A stretch of 28,313 nucleotides of DNA from a virus, in IMG/VR virus record IMGVR_UViG_3300030098_005752, positions 1 through 28,313 of that record. The stretch is one strand, 5' to 3'. Below, in pieces: positions 1 to 8,774 of the stretch (positions within the stretch are counted from its first letter, which is position 1; each line of letters starts with the position of its first letter). The notes under the pieces were generated by a model. It saw only the letters and a list, made by a program, of their open reading frames with translations, did not search any database and was not told the DNA's origin. The position numbers and the translations under genes were made by a program.

Positions 1-2
1 TG

Positions 3-977
3 ATCGGTGAAGATCTAGATGATTATGTTCAATACCTGATTGATAATCCGTGCGATTTTGCCGGAATTCCAAGCGGGTTTCCTAGATTTGATCAAGCTAT
101 TGGCGGTGGACTTAGGAGAAAATGCGTCGATCTGGTTGCCGCTAGGCCAAAGGTTGGTAAGTCGATGTTTGGTGACGCCGTAGCTATGCATGTTAGCAGC
201 GAGCTAGACATACCCGTTTTGGTTCTTGACACAGAGATGTCAAAGAAAGATCACCACAATAGAATGCTTGCCTCTTTGTCCGGAGTGGAAATTAACAAGA
301 TTACTACTGGAAGATTTGCCGAGAGCGAAATAGAAAAAGAAAAGGTTCTAGAAGCAAAACAAAAGTTGAAAGAAATTCCATATCACTATATCAGTATTGC
401 GGGAGAATCTTTCGAGAACATTTTGAGCCAGATGCGCAAATGGATATATCAAGATGTTGGATTTGACGAGAACGGTCAAACTAAAGACTGCCTCATAGTG
501 TATGACTATCTGAAGCTAATGGGGTCTGAGGGCATTAGCTCTGCTATGCAAGAGTATCAAGTCTTAGGATTTCAAATTACAAAACTTCACAACTTTGTGG
601 TCAAATACGATGTTCCATGCTTGGCGTTTGTGCAGTTGAATCGTGACGGCATTACAAGAGAGTCTACGGACGTTGTGTCGGGTTCAGACAGACTGATATG
701 GCTATGTACAAGCTTTTCTATCTTCAAGATGAAATCTGACGAAGAAGTGGCCGACGACGGTGCCGAACATGGAAACAGGAAACTAGTACCCGTTGTTGCT
801 CGACACGGTGAAGGTCTAGATGATGGCGACTACGTTAGTATGAAGATGTTTGGCAAGTACGGAAAAATAGAGGAAGGCGTTACAAGAAACGAGATACACG
901 AACAAATCAGGTCGAGAAGCGAAGGTTTTGAGCTAGATGAAGACGTTGACGAAGAATCAGATATTTCAAATTTGTGA
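3..977 (+). CDS. Replicative DNA helicase, DnaB-type RecA domain (5' partial)
   Basis: This is the C-terminal ATPase domain of a hexameric DnaB-family helicase, which unwinds the replication fork. The reading frame is open from the left edge, so the N-terminus lies outside the window. Walker A (ARPKVGKS) is encoded at 141-164, just upstream of an internal ATG at 165; a start at 165 would remove the P-loop and must be wrong. Further DnaB motifs follow in order: LDTEMS (H1a), Walker B-like CLIVYDYLKLM, the QLNR segment with a following DVVSGSDR, and a C-terminal ARHGEGLDDGDYV resembling the K-R/GxxG region. The tail is acidic. The gene overlaps the primase start by 41 bases, which suggests coupled translation of two proteins that normally act together. 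The family call is firm; whether an N-terminal primase-binding domain exists cannot be seen. Confidence 0.92.
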   Translation: MGEDLDDYVQYLIDNPCDFAGIPSGFPRFDQAIGGGLRRKCVDLVAARPKVGKSMFGDAVAMHVSSELDIPVLVLDTEMSKKDHHNRMLASLSGVEINKITTGRFAESEIEKEKVLEAKQKLKEIPYHYISIAGESFENILSQMRKWIYQDVGFDENGQTKDCLIVYDYLKLMGSEGISSAMQEYQVLGFQITKLHNFVVKYDVPCLAFVQLNRDGITRESTDVVSGSDRLIWLCTSFSIFKMKSDEEVADDGAEHGNRKLVPVVARHGEGLDDGDYVSMKMFGKYGKIEEGVTRNEIHEQIRSRSEGFELDEDVDEESDISNL

Positions 978-1986
978 ACATTTGTTTGACAGGTTGCCAC
1001 ACCTGCTCACAGCTCTTGAAATAGAATATGTAGAGTATCCCAACCGATACTCTTTTGCGTGTCCCGTACACGGAGGAGATAACCCAGAGGGTTGTAGTAT
1101 TTTTACGGATGGAACTACGGCAAAGGGCAACTGGCAGTGTTGGACAAATCATTGCGAGGAAGATTTTACAAACAGCTTACTGGGCTTTGTGCGGGGCGTA
1201 CTTTCTAACAACCGAGGTAAAAAGGTCTCACTCAACGAAGCAGCCGGATACTGCTCAAACTTTTTAAACATGAGCATTGAGGCGTTAGAGCAAATCGAGG
1301 GCAAACAGCAGAGATCTTTAAATGTTTTGGATGTCTTCAACAGGGCTATTGAACGAGAATATATCGATGTGTCTAGAGACGAAATACGGTCTAGGATAAA
1401 TATCCCAGCAGAATATTATATTAAGAGGGGATTTTGTCCGGAAACCCTAGACACTTTTGATGTTGGCTTCTGTTCTGAAAAAAATCGACCAATGTCCGGA
1501 AGAGTTGTTGTCCCAGTGTACGATGAAGGCTATAATTATGTAGGCTGTGTCGGAAGATCCGCTAACGGCCACATGTCTCCAAAATGGCTTCACAGTAAAG
1601 GCTTTAAAAAATCTATACTTTACGGTCTAAATATAGCCTTTGAACACATTCAAAAGACACAGACGGTCATATTGGTTGAGGGTCAGGGTGATGTTTGGAG
1701 AATGCATGAGGCGGGCCATAAAAATTGTGTGGGTATTTTTGGATCGAGCATCAATGACGACCAGCTATTACTGCTGGAAAAAACTGGAGCCATGAACGTT
1801 GTTATATTGACCGACTCTGATGAGGCGGGCAACAAGGCGTGTAGCCAAATAATGAAAAAGTGTGGAAGAAGATTCAACTATTACAGGCCCGAGATATCAA
1901 CCAAGGACGTTGGAGATATGTCGGTTGAGCAGCTCAAACAAGAATTACATCCTCAGATTGGATCACTGCTAGCTAATGCAAATTAA
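937..1986 (+). CDS. DnaG-type DNA primase
   Basis: This primase would make RNA primers for replication. The 349-residue protein has a CHC2-like zinc finger near the N-terminus (C42, H45, C68, C73), a DnaG catalytic core with the recognisable elements YYIKRGFCPETL, RVVVPVYD and SPKWLHSKG, and a Toprim domain with VEGQGDVWRM (about residues 248-257) and LTDSDEAG (about 290-297) carrying the acidic metal-binding residues. It is shorter than bacterial DnaG (about 580 residues) and ends after Toprim, so the C-terminal helicase-binding domain of DnaG is absent. It overlaps the helicase gene by 41 bases and the following glycosyltransferase by 11 bases. No splice or frame problem is seen. Confidence 0.92.
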   Translation: MKTLTKNQIFQICEHLFDRLPHLLTALEIEYVEYPNRYSFACPVHGGDNPEGCSIFTDGTTAKGNWQCWTNHCEEDFTNSLLGFVRGVLSNNRGKKVSLNEAAGYCSNFLNMSIEALEQIEGKQQRSLNVLDVFNRAIEREYIDVSRDEIRSRINIPAEYYIKRGFCPETLDTFDVGFCSEKNRPMSGRVVVPVYDEGYNYVGCVGRSANGHMSPKWLHSKGFKKSILYGLNIAFEHIQKTQTVILVEGQGDVWRMHEAGHKNCVGIFGSSINDDQLLLLEKTGAMNVVILTDSDEAGNKACSQIMKKCGRRFNYYRPEISTKDVGDMSVEQLKQELHPQIGSLLANAN

Positions 1987-2932
1987 GCACTTGATTATAA
2001 CGAGACTAATGATTTCTTGGAATGCTCAACAGTCGCTGTCCGACATTGAGCAGTACCCAAATATGCAAAAAGCTCAACAGAGGTTAAATTCCAGAATCAA
2101 TATTGTAAATAACTTTTATATACCGGCCATCAATAGCCAAACGAACGACCAGTTTGAAAATATTTTTCTTATTGATAGACTACACAAGGATCTAGATTAC
2201 TCCGGATTTCACTTTTATAAACTTAAAAATTGTAAAATACTCTGTGAAGATTCTCACAGAACCCTAGATCCACACTTGGCACAGTTTTACACACAAAACC
2301 CGCTAACAGAACAAGAAAAAGACAATGGGTTCAAGACTATAAAGATGGTCGATGGAACAGAACAAGATATTCAGATACTTTCCGCATCGGCATCAAGCGA
2401 CAAATACCAAACGGGATTTCATAACGAAGCACAGAACTACGTTACCAAAGAATATTCAGACACAGATTTCATCGTTACCACAAGGCTCGACACAGACGAC
2501 GCTATTCAAAAAAACCACATACAAAATATCCAAGACGTTGTATACGACAAAAAGAGAAGTATGTTTATAGATCACAGGTCGGTGTTGTGTGCGCAGGTGC
2601 GTAACTATTTACCGCCTCAAATCAAAACATTCAAGAAGTTTTCATACGGTGGATCAAGAGGCACGATGATGCTATCCACCACCTTTAGACCAAATGAATT
2701 CAAACAGTACAATTGCTATCGCGCTGGGCACACCAGTATGTGCGGGAAGTTTGAAGTGAACCACAGACACAGGATAGAAAAGTTAGGAGGTCTGTATCTA
2801 CATTGGAGAGGAAACATGACCAAAAATCGCATAGGATGCCATACTCGCCTAGAAAATACACCTGAAGTTAAAAACCTTTTTCCATTCTTACACGACTACG
2901 ATGGCGTGTCCAACGAACATAACTTTAGATAA
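1976..2932 (+). CDS. Putative rhamnosyltransferase-like glycosyltransferase
   Basis: This 318-residue protein resembles the putative rhamnosyl transferase family (Pfam PF11316 type), GT-A enzymes that add a sugar to a surface glycan. The key segment is FIVTTRLDTDDA, with the D172-T-D174 pair expected to bind metal and sugar nucleotide; the N-terminus LIITRLMI is also typical. The start overlaps the primase stop by 11 bases. It is out of place: a sugar transferase inserted between primase and dNMP kinase genes in the replication cluster. The donor sugar is not determined by the sequence; 'rhamnosyl' is a family label only. Confidence 0.72.
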   Translation: MQIKHLIITRLMISWNAQQSLSDIEQYPNMQKAQQRLNSRINIVNNFYIPAINSQTNDQFENIFLIDRLHKDLDYSGFHFYKLKNCKILCEDSHRTLDPHLAQFYTQNPLTEQEKDNGFKTIKMVDGTEQDIQILSASASSDKYQTGFHNEAQNYVTKEYSDTDFIVTTRLDTDDAIQKNHIQNIQDVVYDKKRSMFIDHRSVLCAQVRNYLPPQIKTFKKFSYGGSRGTMMLSTTFRPNEFKQYNCYRAGHTSMCGKFEVNHRHRIEKLGGLYLHWRGNMTKNRIGCHTRLENTPEVKNLFPFLHDYDGVSNEHNFR

Positions 2933-2937
2933 ATCAC

Positions 2938-2944
2938 AAAAGGA
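2938..2944 (+). promoter_or_regulatory. Ribosome binding site deciding the dNMP kinase start
   Basis: AAAAGGA lies seven bases upstream of the ATG at 2952. An upstream in-frame ATG at 2901 lies inside the preceding gene and has no comparable site, so 2952 is preferred. Confidence 0.65.
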
Positions 2945-2951
2945 TCAGTCA

Positions 2952-3854
2952 ATGAAAAGCAGAATTTTAGCATTTGCTGGCAGCAAACAGTCGGGGAAAA
3001 GCACCGCTACAAACTTTCTTCATGGATACCAATTAAGATCACATTTGGTGATTGACGACTTTGGAATTACAGATGAAGGCAAGCTGGTTATCGACACGAA
3101 CATGATTGGTGCGGATGGGGAAGAATCCAAAGGGCAAGGATTTTTGGACATTCATAGGAGCGATTTAGAGTTCGCAGAATGGGCGGCATACAGCATGTGG
3201 CCATACATCAAATGTTATTCTTTTGCTGCACCCCTTAAGCAGATTTGTACTGGTCTGTTTGAGCTGGGTGAAGATCAGGTATACGGTACTGATACGCAGA
3301 AGAACACAAAAACAATGTTTAGATGGGAGGAAATGCCCGGCATTGTTACCGATAAAACCATACTCAACAAAAAAGACATCAAACCCCTAATCGAAAGCGG
3401 GGCACTCAAATACCACAAGTCCGGTAAAATGAGCGCGCGAGAGTTTTTGCAATTCTTCGGAACAGAAATCTGCCGTCACATCTACGAAGACGTTTGGCAT
3501 TCTCGGCTTATCAAGGATATAGAGGCCGAACAACCTCTCGTTGCGGTAATCGATGACTGTCGTTTTCCGAATGAAGCCGAAGCTATCCAGTCCGCTGGCG
3601 GAAAAGTGATTCGTCTAATGAGAAACAATATCAAAGACGCTCATGCTAGCGAACGCGCCCTCGACGCATATGACAAGTTTGACGCCACAATAGACAATAG
3701 GAAACTTTCCATTGCCGAAACCAACATGGAAATTATCAAAACTCTAACTGAATGGGGATGGCTTGGAGCCGAGATTAAACCGGAGGCGCCCGCAGACAAA
3801 CAGCAACCTGCAATCGTCGGTGGTATTCACAAATTTCGAGAGGAAAGCGCATGA
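2952..3854 (+). CDS. Deoxynucleoside monophosphate kinase
   Basis: This enzyme phosphorylates dNMPs to dNDPs for phage DNA synthesis. The 300-residue protein begins with a hydrophobic strand and a P-loop (AGSKQSGKST). It has the typical phage dNMP kinase segments FFGTEICRHIYEDVWHSRL in the middle and VIDDCRFPNEAEAI followed by GGKVIRLMRN, the strand and arginine-rich region that closes over the nucleotide. The start at 2952 follows a clear AAAAGGA site and places the P-loop near the N-terminus, as in the family. The last four bases (ATGA) overlap the next gene. Its placement among replication genes fits nucleotide supply at the fork. Confidence 0.88.
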   Translation: MKSRILAFAGSKQSGKSTATNFLHGYQLRSHLVIDDFGITDEGKLVIDTNMIGADGEESKGQGFLDIHRSDLEFAEWAAYSMWPYIKCYSFAAPLKQICTGLFELGEDQVYGTDTQKNTKTMFRWEEMPGIVTDKTILNKKDIKPLIESGALKYHKSGKMSAREFLQFFGTEICRHIYEDVWHSRLIKDIEAEQPLVAVIDDCRFPNEAEAIQSAGGKVIRLMRNNIKDAHASERALDAYDKFDATIDNRKLSIAETNMEIIKTLTEWGWLGAEIKPEAPADKQQPAIVGGIHKFREESA

Positions 3855-4873
3855 TAGTAACATATGTTCGTAGCTCTTCATACAATAACTATGATTACTG
3901 TCAGATGCAGTACTTCATAACCTATGCCTTGGGACATCGGTCTATTTCTGGCAAGAAGGCCCAGTTGGGGACCATTGTCCATAAGGTTATGGAGTGCTTA
4001 GCCGCCTGCAAAAAAGAACTTCAGGATACCGGCAAGAAGACAAAACTTTCCATTACGGATGATGCTCTTGGCGAAATCAACTTTACGCAGAAAAAACTAT
4101 ACACCAAAAAGTTTGTGAAAGAACTTTTGGACGCTAGTTACCAATACTATACCGAAAATTGCACCCATAACTACACTGGCGCGGACATGAGATTTTGTTC
4201 TGGGCTGGTTGACGATGCCTTGCTGTACAACGACGGACAATTCGATCCGCGAGAAAGGAATGTTGTAGCTTCGGAGCCGCAGTTCGACATTCCCATTGAG
4301 GAAGACTGGGCCAAGTATAAATACAAGATGCCGGACGGCAAGGTCGTAGAGGGACAACTGGCAATTAAAGGAACGATAGACTTGGTAACGGAGGTCGATG
4401 ACGGAGTAATAGAAGTTATTGACTGGAAAACCGGAAGAAGACTCAACTGGGCCACCGGAGAGGAAAAAACTTACGAAAAACTACTTGAAGATCCGCAACT
4501 CTTATTGTATAATTACGCTATCTCAAAACTATTTCCCGATTACGAACAGGCAATCATGTCGATATTTTTCATCAGAGATGGTGGGCCGTTCAGCATGTGT
4601 TTTGACAAGTCTGATCAGAAAAAGTTCTTGGGAATGTTGGAAACTAGATTTAAACAGATTCAGCATAACGAGTATCCGAGGCCAATCTCTTCTACGAGAA
4701 CAAATTTTAAGTGTACGAAGCTGTGCCATTTCTACAAAAACAACTGGCCCGGCACTAATGTCTCAATGTGTGAACATGTAGAGGAACACCTCAAAGCCTT
4801 CGGACATGACGAAACTGTTGAGAAATGTACTAGAGATGGATTCGAGATCGGATATTATGAGGCGCCCGGATAA
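3851..4873 (+). CDS. Cas4/RecB-like PD-(D/E)XK nuclease, possible Fe-S protein
   Basis: This 340-residue protein has the RecB/Cas4 nuclease layout. It shows an N-terminal SSSYNNYDYC segment, a conserved GTIVHKVME helix, the catalytic motif with D177 in IDLV, D191-W-K193 in EVIDWKTGR, and the downstream Q-LLLYNYAI helix. Cysteines C17, C288, C292 and C307 are placed as in Cas4 and AddB, where one N-terminal and three C-terminal cysteines hold a 4Fe-4S cluster, although the spacing here is wider. Its likely role is DNA end processing or recombination in the phage replication cycle. No CRISPR array or other cas gene is present, so it is not part of an adaptation module. The start overlaps the kinase stop as ATGA. 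Confidence 0.82.
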   Translation: MIVTYVRSSSYNNYDYCQMQYFITYALGHRSISGKKAQLGTIVHKVMECLAACKKELQDTGKKTKLSITDDALGEINFTQKKLYTKKFVKELLDASYQYYTENCTHNYTGADMRFCSGLVDDALLYNDGQFDPRERNVVASEPQFDIPIEEDWAKYKYKMPDGKVVEGQLAIKGTIDLVTEVDDGVIEVIDWKTGRRLNWATGEEKTYEKLLEDPQLLLYNYAISKLFPDYEQAIMSIFFIRDGGPFSMCFDKSDQKKFLGMLETRFKQIQHNEYPRPISSTRTNFKCTKLCHFYKNNWPGTNVSMCEHVEEHLKAFGHDETVEKCTRDGFEIGYYEAPG

Positions 4874-5376
4874 TGATTGAAATAGAAATAACACAAGATA
4901 TGAAGAAACGAGCTTGGAGAAAAGCTCGTCAGATGGGAGAAATTAACAACTCGATTACAAAAGGCGACGGCAACATTGCCGGGTTCTTGGGTGAGGAAGT
5001 AGCTAATGATATTATAAAGGGGGACATCAGCAACACCTATGATTACGATATCGTAAAAGATGGTGTCAAATGCGATGTCAAAACAAAAAGATGCACTAGC
5101 GAACCGAAACCCTACTACGAATGTTCCGTCGCTGCTTACAACACTAAACAAAAATGTGATTACTATGTTTTTGTCAGGCTGGAAAATATAAACGGTAGAT
5201 GGACAAGGGCTTGGGTTCTTGGATGCTGTAACAAAAATAAATATTTCAAGAATGCTAGATTTCTAACCAAGGGTCAGAAAGACGGAAACAATAGCTTTAG
5301 AGTTAAGGCGGATTGTTACAATATGGAAATACAAAATCTTGAGCCGATGGAGACGATATGGGCACAGCAGAGTTAG
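4873..5376 (+). CDS. Small PD-(D/E)XK nuclease-like protein
   Basis: This 167-residue protein shows a minimal restriction-endonuclease-like core: FLGEEVANDI (E41/E42), then YDYDI (D57, D59), then CDVKTKRC (D68-V-K70), giving the E...D...DxK pattern expected of the fold. It could be a resolvase-like or structure-specific nuclease; the exact substrate is not visible. It has eight cysteines, several in the second half (for example GCC), with no clear metal-site spacing. It overlaps the upstream nuclease gene by one base (TAATG) and the next gene by 19 bases. The pairing with the Cas4-like gene suggests the two act in the same recombination or degradation step; that is inference. Confidence 0.6.
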   Translation: MIEIEITQDMKKRAWRKARQMGEINNSITKGDGNIAGFLGEEVANDIIKGDISNTYDYDIVKDGVKCDVKTKRCTSEPKPYYECSVAAYNTKQKCDYYVFVRLENINGRWTRAWVLGCCNKNKYFKNARFLTKGQKDGNNSFRVKADCYNMEIQNLEPMETIWAQQS

Positions 5377-6275
5377 TAGATCTAAATAAAGAATTCCACC
5401 TAGGAAACGGTTTTACTCTTGAGACATGCGAAAGGTTGGCTAAGCTGCTTACTGATGAGTATAGGGTTATTGTCAAGTATGATATGGCTCAAGATATGCC
5501 GCTGTATTCAGACAACAAGCTAAACGTGGTAATCTCCACATCGAGGGAAACACACGACGTTCCCAACGAATTCCACAGAGAAGATGTGCTGATCATATTT
5601 CAGCATTACTTCATGCTTGATACGTGGGGGCACCCTGTACCCAACCCTCTTGTTTTCCCGCTTCCGTTAGGACCGTTTAATGATGACAAAGAACAAATCA
5701 TCAAACCTCTTTCAGAAAGAAAATACGATTTTTCTTTTGTGGGACAGATTCCGGACACGGGTACGAGAGATTGCTTTAAGCGCAACCTAGACAAGCTAAT
5801 TGAAAATACTGACGATAAGTTTAAATTCTTTGTTCGTTACACGGACGGTTTCGCTAGAGGCTTGGACGCAAAAGAGTACCTAAGTATTCTGGGAGATTCT
5901 AGAATTTCACTATGTCCACAAGGAGCCAATTCTCTTGAGACTTTTCGCTTTTTTGAGTCGATAATGATGGGAGCCATACCTCTTGTGGAAATTCTACCTA
6001 AACTTTGGTATTACGAATCGTCGCCACACTTTAAGGGGCCGTGGAGAGATCTTGATAGGACGTTGAGTCGCTCGTTAAACTTCTTACAATCGCCAAACTG
6101 TAGACAGCTTCTCTACCAAGTTGGCGATTACTGTAATAAAGTTTTGACGCCTCAAAACTTGGCGAAACATCTACAAACACAAATTGAGCACCGAAGAAAA
6201 CACGTTAACACCCACAGAGAAACACTGGGTCAGATGAGGAAAAAATTGAATGAGCTGGATTCCCATAAACTGTAA
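5358..6275 (+). CDS. Exostosin-like glycosyltransferase (GT47-type fold)
   Basis: This 305-residue GT-B enzyme ends with the exostosin-like donor-binding region RISLCPQGANSLETFRFFES followed by MMGAIPLV, where the glutamate and the small-residue turn usually contact the sugar nucleotide. The middle segment KYDFSFVGQIPDTGTRD is typical of this group. It is clearly homologous to the protein at 23033-23836: they share the PLPLG turn, DRKY/ERKY, the CPxG motif, SxETFR and WYYE/WFYE. The start at 5358 follows GGAG at 5348-5351. It overlaps the nuclease gene by 19 bases and the polymerase gene by 26 bases. It is the second sugar transferase found inside the replication cluster. Confidence 0.75.
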   Translation: MGTAELVDLNKEFHLGNGFTLETCERLAKLLTDEYRVIVKYDMAQDMPLYSDNKLNVVISTSRETHDVPNEFHREDVLIIFQHYFMLDTWGHPVPNPLVFPLPLGPFNDDKEQIIKPLSERKYDFSFVGQIPDTGTRDCFKRNLDKLIENTDDKFKFFVRYTDGFARGLDAKEYLSILGDSRISLCPQGANSLETFRFFESIMMGAIPLVEILPKLWYYESSPHFKGPWRDLDRTLSRSLNFLQSPNCRQLLYQVGDYCNKVLTPQNLAKHLQTQIEHRRKHVNTHRETLGQMRKKLNELDSHKL

Positions 6276-7842
6276 AACTCATTTTAGTCTACTTAAAGCA
6301 TTTTGCAAATGTGATAAGCTTGCACAAAAGTGTAAAGAGTACGGATACAAAGCGTGTGTTATGGCAGACACAGAGTCCCTCTCTGGAGCTATGGACTTTC
6401 ATAGCGCATGTCGCAAACATGGCATCAAGCCAATTTTAGGATGTGACTTCGGGGCGTACATGCTAATAGCGAAAAACAAGCAGGGATGGTTCGACCTTAT
6501 TCGTATAGTTTCGCAGGGGGGTCTTAATCTTTTCAAAGACATGGCTGCAAAGGGTAATTTGATTTGCGTAACAGGCGAACATCAGAACGGTTATCACAAG
6601 CTATTCGGTAAGAATCATTTCTCGTACCCATACCCTGATCGTGGTATTTATTATGTAACCCAAGATGAGGCGGAAGCACACCGCATTCTGCTATGCTCGG
6701 GTATGAAGACGACACTACCAAAAGTTCACTCCTTGTTATCGTCGGGCGAAAGTGTAGATAACCAAGAGTTTTTTGAGAAGGACGTTTTTTATCTGCCAAG
6801 CCCGGAAGAAGTATCCGACACTCAAGATGAGATTGAGCTGCTCAATACTATTGTTGATATGTGTGAAGACTACGAGATAGCGTCAAAGCCCATGCTGCCA
6901 AAGTTTCAGTGCCCCAACGATATGGATGAGGACGAATATCTAACGCAGTTGTGTCGGGAAGGATGGAAACAAAGACTTATTAATTCCGGTAAAATTGATA
7001 CACCAGAAAACAAGGACACGTATCTACAAAGAATTAAAACAGAACTCGATGTTATATTCAAGGCCGAATTATCTGGGTATTTCTTGATTGTTCAAGATAT
7101 AGTAAACAGTGTTAAACGACGCGGATGGTTAGCTGGTCCCGGTCGAGGGTCAGCCGCCGGATGTTTGGTGTCTTTTTTGGTAGGGATTACAGAAGTTGAC
7201 CCTATTGAGTATGGCTTAATCTTTGAAAGGTTCTATAACGAAGGTAGAAATACAGATGAGTACATCTCATTACCGGACATCGATATGGATGTTCCAGCCG
7301 AACATCGAGACGAGGTGATTAATGATATTCGAGAAAAATACGGACATGAAAAAGTTGGACAGATGATTACCTTTGGTAGACTTCAGGGAAGAGCCGCCCT
7401 AAAAGAGGTTCTACGTATCAACGATGCTGTTTCCTTTATGGAAATGAACAGAATCACGGAAAGTATTCCTGATGAAGCAAAGATTTCTGACCAACTAGAG
7501 TTAATGGAAGACAAATCCATCATTCGATGGACTTTGGAAAACGAACCAGACGATCTTAAAAACTGGTGCCTGCTGGACGAAGAAGGAAACCTGAGCGGTG
7601 CCTTGGCACATCTTTTTGAGCAGGCCATAAGAATAGAAGGGACAAATAAGTCTCAGGGAAAACATCCGGCTGGCGTTATTATATCCAAGCACTGCCTATC
7701 GGATGTATGCCCCATGACGGTTGACAAGTCAGGCGACCCCGTGGTGGCTTTTGAAATGACTGCACTTGAGGCCCAAGGTCATGTAAAGTTCGATGTTCTT
7801 GGGATTGATTTACTTAGCAAGATAATGGATATTTCTCAATGA
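6250..7842 (+). CDS. dnaE: DNA polymerase III alpha subunit, N-terminal half (PHP and palm)
   Basis: This 530-residue protein is the first half of a bacterial-type (C family) replicative polymerase. It contains a PHP domain (about residues 1-230), then the palm with the GPGRGSAAG loop and PDIDMD carrying D343 and D345. Near the end is VKFDVLG with D515, matching E. coli DnaE D401, D403 and D555. All three catalytic aspartates are thus in this half. It stops 15 residues after D515, exactly before the fingers domain, which is encoded at 9446-11005. The PHP HxH motif is replaced (IPINCKTHFS where E. coli has VHLRVHSDYS), so PHP nuclease activity is probably lost. GAGGA at 6236-6240 precedes the ATG. 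Confidence 0.92.
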   Translation: MSWIPINCKTHFSLLKAFCKCDKLAQKCKEYGYKACVMADTESLSGAMDFHSACRKHGIKPILGCDFGAYMLIAKNKQGWFDLIRIVSQGGLNLFKDMAAKGNLICVTGEHQNGYHKLFGKNHFSYPYPDRGIYYVTQDEAEAHRILLCSGMKTTLPKVHSLLSSGESVDNQEFFEKDVFYLPSPEEVSDTQDEIELLNTIVDMCEDYEIASKPMLPKFQCPNDMDEDEYLTQLCREGWKQRLINSGKIDTPENKDTYLQRIKTELDVIFKAELSGYFLIVQDIVNSVKRRGWLAGPGRGSAAGCLVSFLVGITEVDPIEYGLIFERFYNEGRNTDEYISLPDIDMDVPAEHRDEVINDIREKYGHEKVGQMITFGRLQGRAALKEVLRINDAVSFMEMNRITESIPDEAKISDQLELMEDKSIIRWTLENEPDDLKNWCLLDEEGNLSGALAHLFEQAIRIEGTNKSQGKHPAGVIISKHCLSDVCPMTVDKSGDPVVAFEMTALEAQGHVKFDVLGIDLLSKIMDISQ

Positions 7843-8072
7843 CAACAAACAGTATAACGGTACAAAAACAAGAGTACAAATCTGTCATTTTTTCCGGATG
7901 CTCAATTGAATCCAATGGGGTTTCAATATGTAATCTAAACGATTATGTAACTAGGGTCACTGGACGTTCCGCCCTGTATCAGGTGTGGTCTGACAGACAC
8001 AGGGTCTACGATGTGTTTCACAACATTGACGATGCCGTCAATAAATTTTTAGAACTTAAAGATAAGAGGTAA
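7839..8072 (+). CDS. Small hypothetical protein
   Basis: This 77-residue protein is not recognised. Its start overlaps the stop of the polymerase N-terminal half (ATGA), so it is probably translated by coupling. It is predicted soluble, with a beta-rich N-terminal half (VIFSGCSIESNGVSICNL) and a short C-terminal helix (DDAVNKFLELKDKR). No metal site, membrane segment or homing-endonuclease motif (LAGLIDADG, GIY-YIG, HNH) is visible. Sitting between the two polymerase halves, it could be a polymerase accessory protein or simply a passenger. Composition is similar to its phage neighbours. Confidence 0.6.
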   Translation: MTTNSITVQKQEYKSVIFSGCSIESNGVSICNLNDYVTRVTGRSALYQVWSDRHRVYDVFHNIDDAVNKFLELKDKR

Positions 8073-8078
8073 TCAACC

Positions 8079-8774
8079 ATGGCTAATTTCCGGGACATTA
8101 TTGTATTCGACTTTGAGACCGGTGGGGCCAATCCGCACACATGTCAACCTACGCAAATTGCAGCCGTGGCAATCCATGCCAGAAAGCTTGAATTGCAACC
8201 GGGAGGTGTGTTTAATAGCGAGATGAGACCCATTATAGATGACGAGAAGGCTATTAAAGCCGGAGTTGCCCCGCTTGAAGATAAAGCTCTGGAGATTACA
8301 CGGAAGACTAGAGAGGGTCTAGCTAAAGCCCCCCTACCAAAAGGCGTTTGGAAAAAGTTTGGAAAGTTTTGTGACAAATACAACTTTAAAAAGACAAGCT
8401 GGACAGCTCCAATAGCTGCGGGCTACAACATCAACGGTTATGATATGCCAATTGTTGAGAGGATGTGTCAGCAATATGGTCCACTCGACGAGAAAAAGAA
8501 TTGTCAGAAAATTTTTAACCCAATCTTTACCATCGACGTTATGCAGCATATTTATTGTTGGTTTGAAAACAACCAAGATGTCAAAGGTTATAGCATGGAC
8601 TATATGCGTGACTACTTTGGTATGAGTAACGAAAGCAAGGAAAACGCTCACGATGCATTACAGGACGTTAAAGACACGGCCAATTTAATGATTAAGTTTT
8701 TAAAGTTGCAGCGAAATTTACTCAAGAAGGTTAAGTTTGAAAAAGCGTTTGCTAAAGGAGAGACGTATGTCTGA
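8079..8774 (+). CDS. DEDDh 3'-5' exonuclease (DnaQ/epsilon-like)
   Basis: This 231-residue exonuclease has all five DEDDh residues: D11 and E13 in VFDFETGG (Exo I), D122 in GYNINGYDMP (Exo II), and H191 and D196 in NAHDALQDVKDT (Exo III). It would proofread for the polymerase whose two halves flank it, as epsilon (DnaQ) does for DnaE in bacteria. That pairing is supported by location and by the apparent loss of PHP active-site histidines in the polymerase. A lysine-rich C-terminal helix (LLKKVKFEKAFAKGE) follows the catalytic domain. A six-base gap separates it from the 77-residue gene, and it overlaps the next gene by 8 bases. Confidence 0.9.
   Translation: MANFRDIIVFDFETGGANPHTCQPTQIAAVAIHARKLELQPGGVFNSEMRPIIDDEKAIKAGVAPLEDKALEITRKTREGLAKAPLPKGVWKKFGKFCDKYNFKKTSWTAPIAAGYNINGYDMPIVERMCQQYGPLDEKKNCQKIFNPIFTIDVMQHIYCWFENNQDVKGYSMDYMRDYFGMSNESKENAHDALQDVKDTANLMIKFLKLQRNLLKKVKFEKAFAKGETYV
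8754..8760 (+). promoter_or_regulatory. Strong ribosome binding site for the FkbM-type gene
   Basis: AAAGGAG lies six bases upstream of the ATG at 8767 and sets that start over the in-frame ATG at 8737. It lies inside the 3' end of the exonuclease gene. Confidence 0.7.

Noticed and set aside
165-977. Helicase gene starting at the ATG at 165
   Set aside because: The Walker A motif is encoded immediately upstream in the same frame, which is open to the window edge, so the gene is partial and starts before the window.
4097-4455. Minus-strand reading frames opposite the Cas4-like gene
   Set aside because: They are antiparallel shadows of a clear + strand gene, have low-complexity translations and no start-site support. 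The same holds for the other minus-strand frames.
3851-4873. CRISPR-associated cas4
   Set aside because: There is no repeat array and no cas1, cas2 or other cas gene in the window; the neighbours are replication genes.
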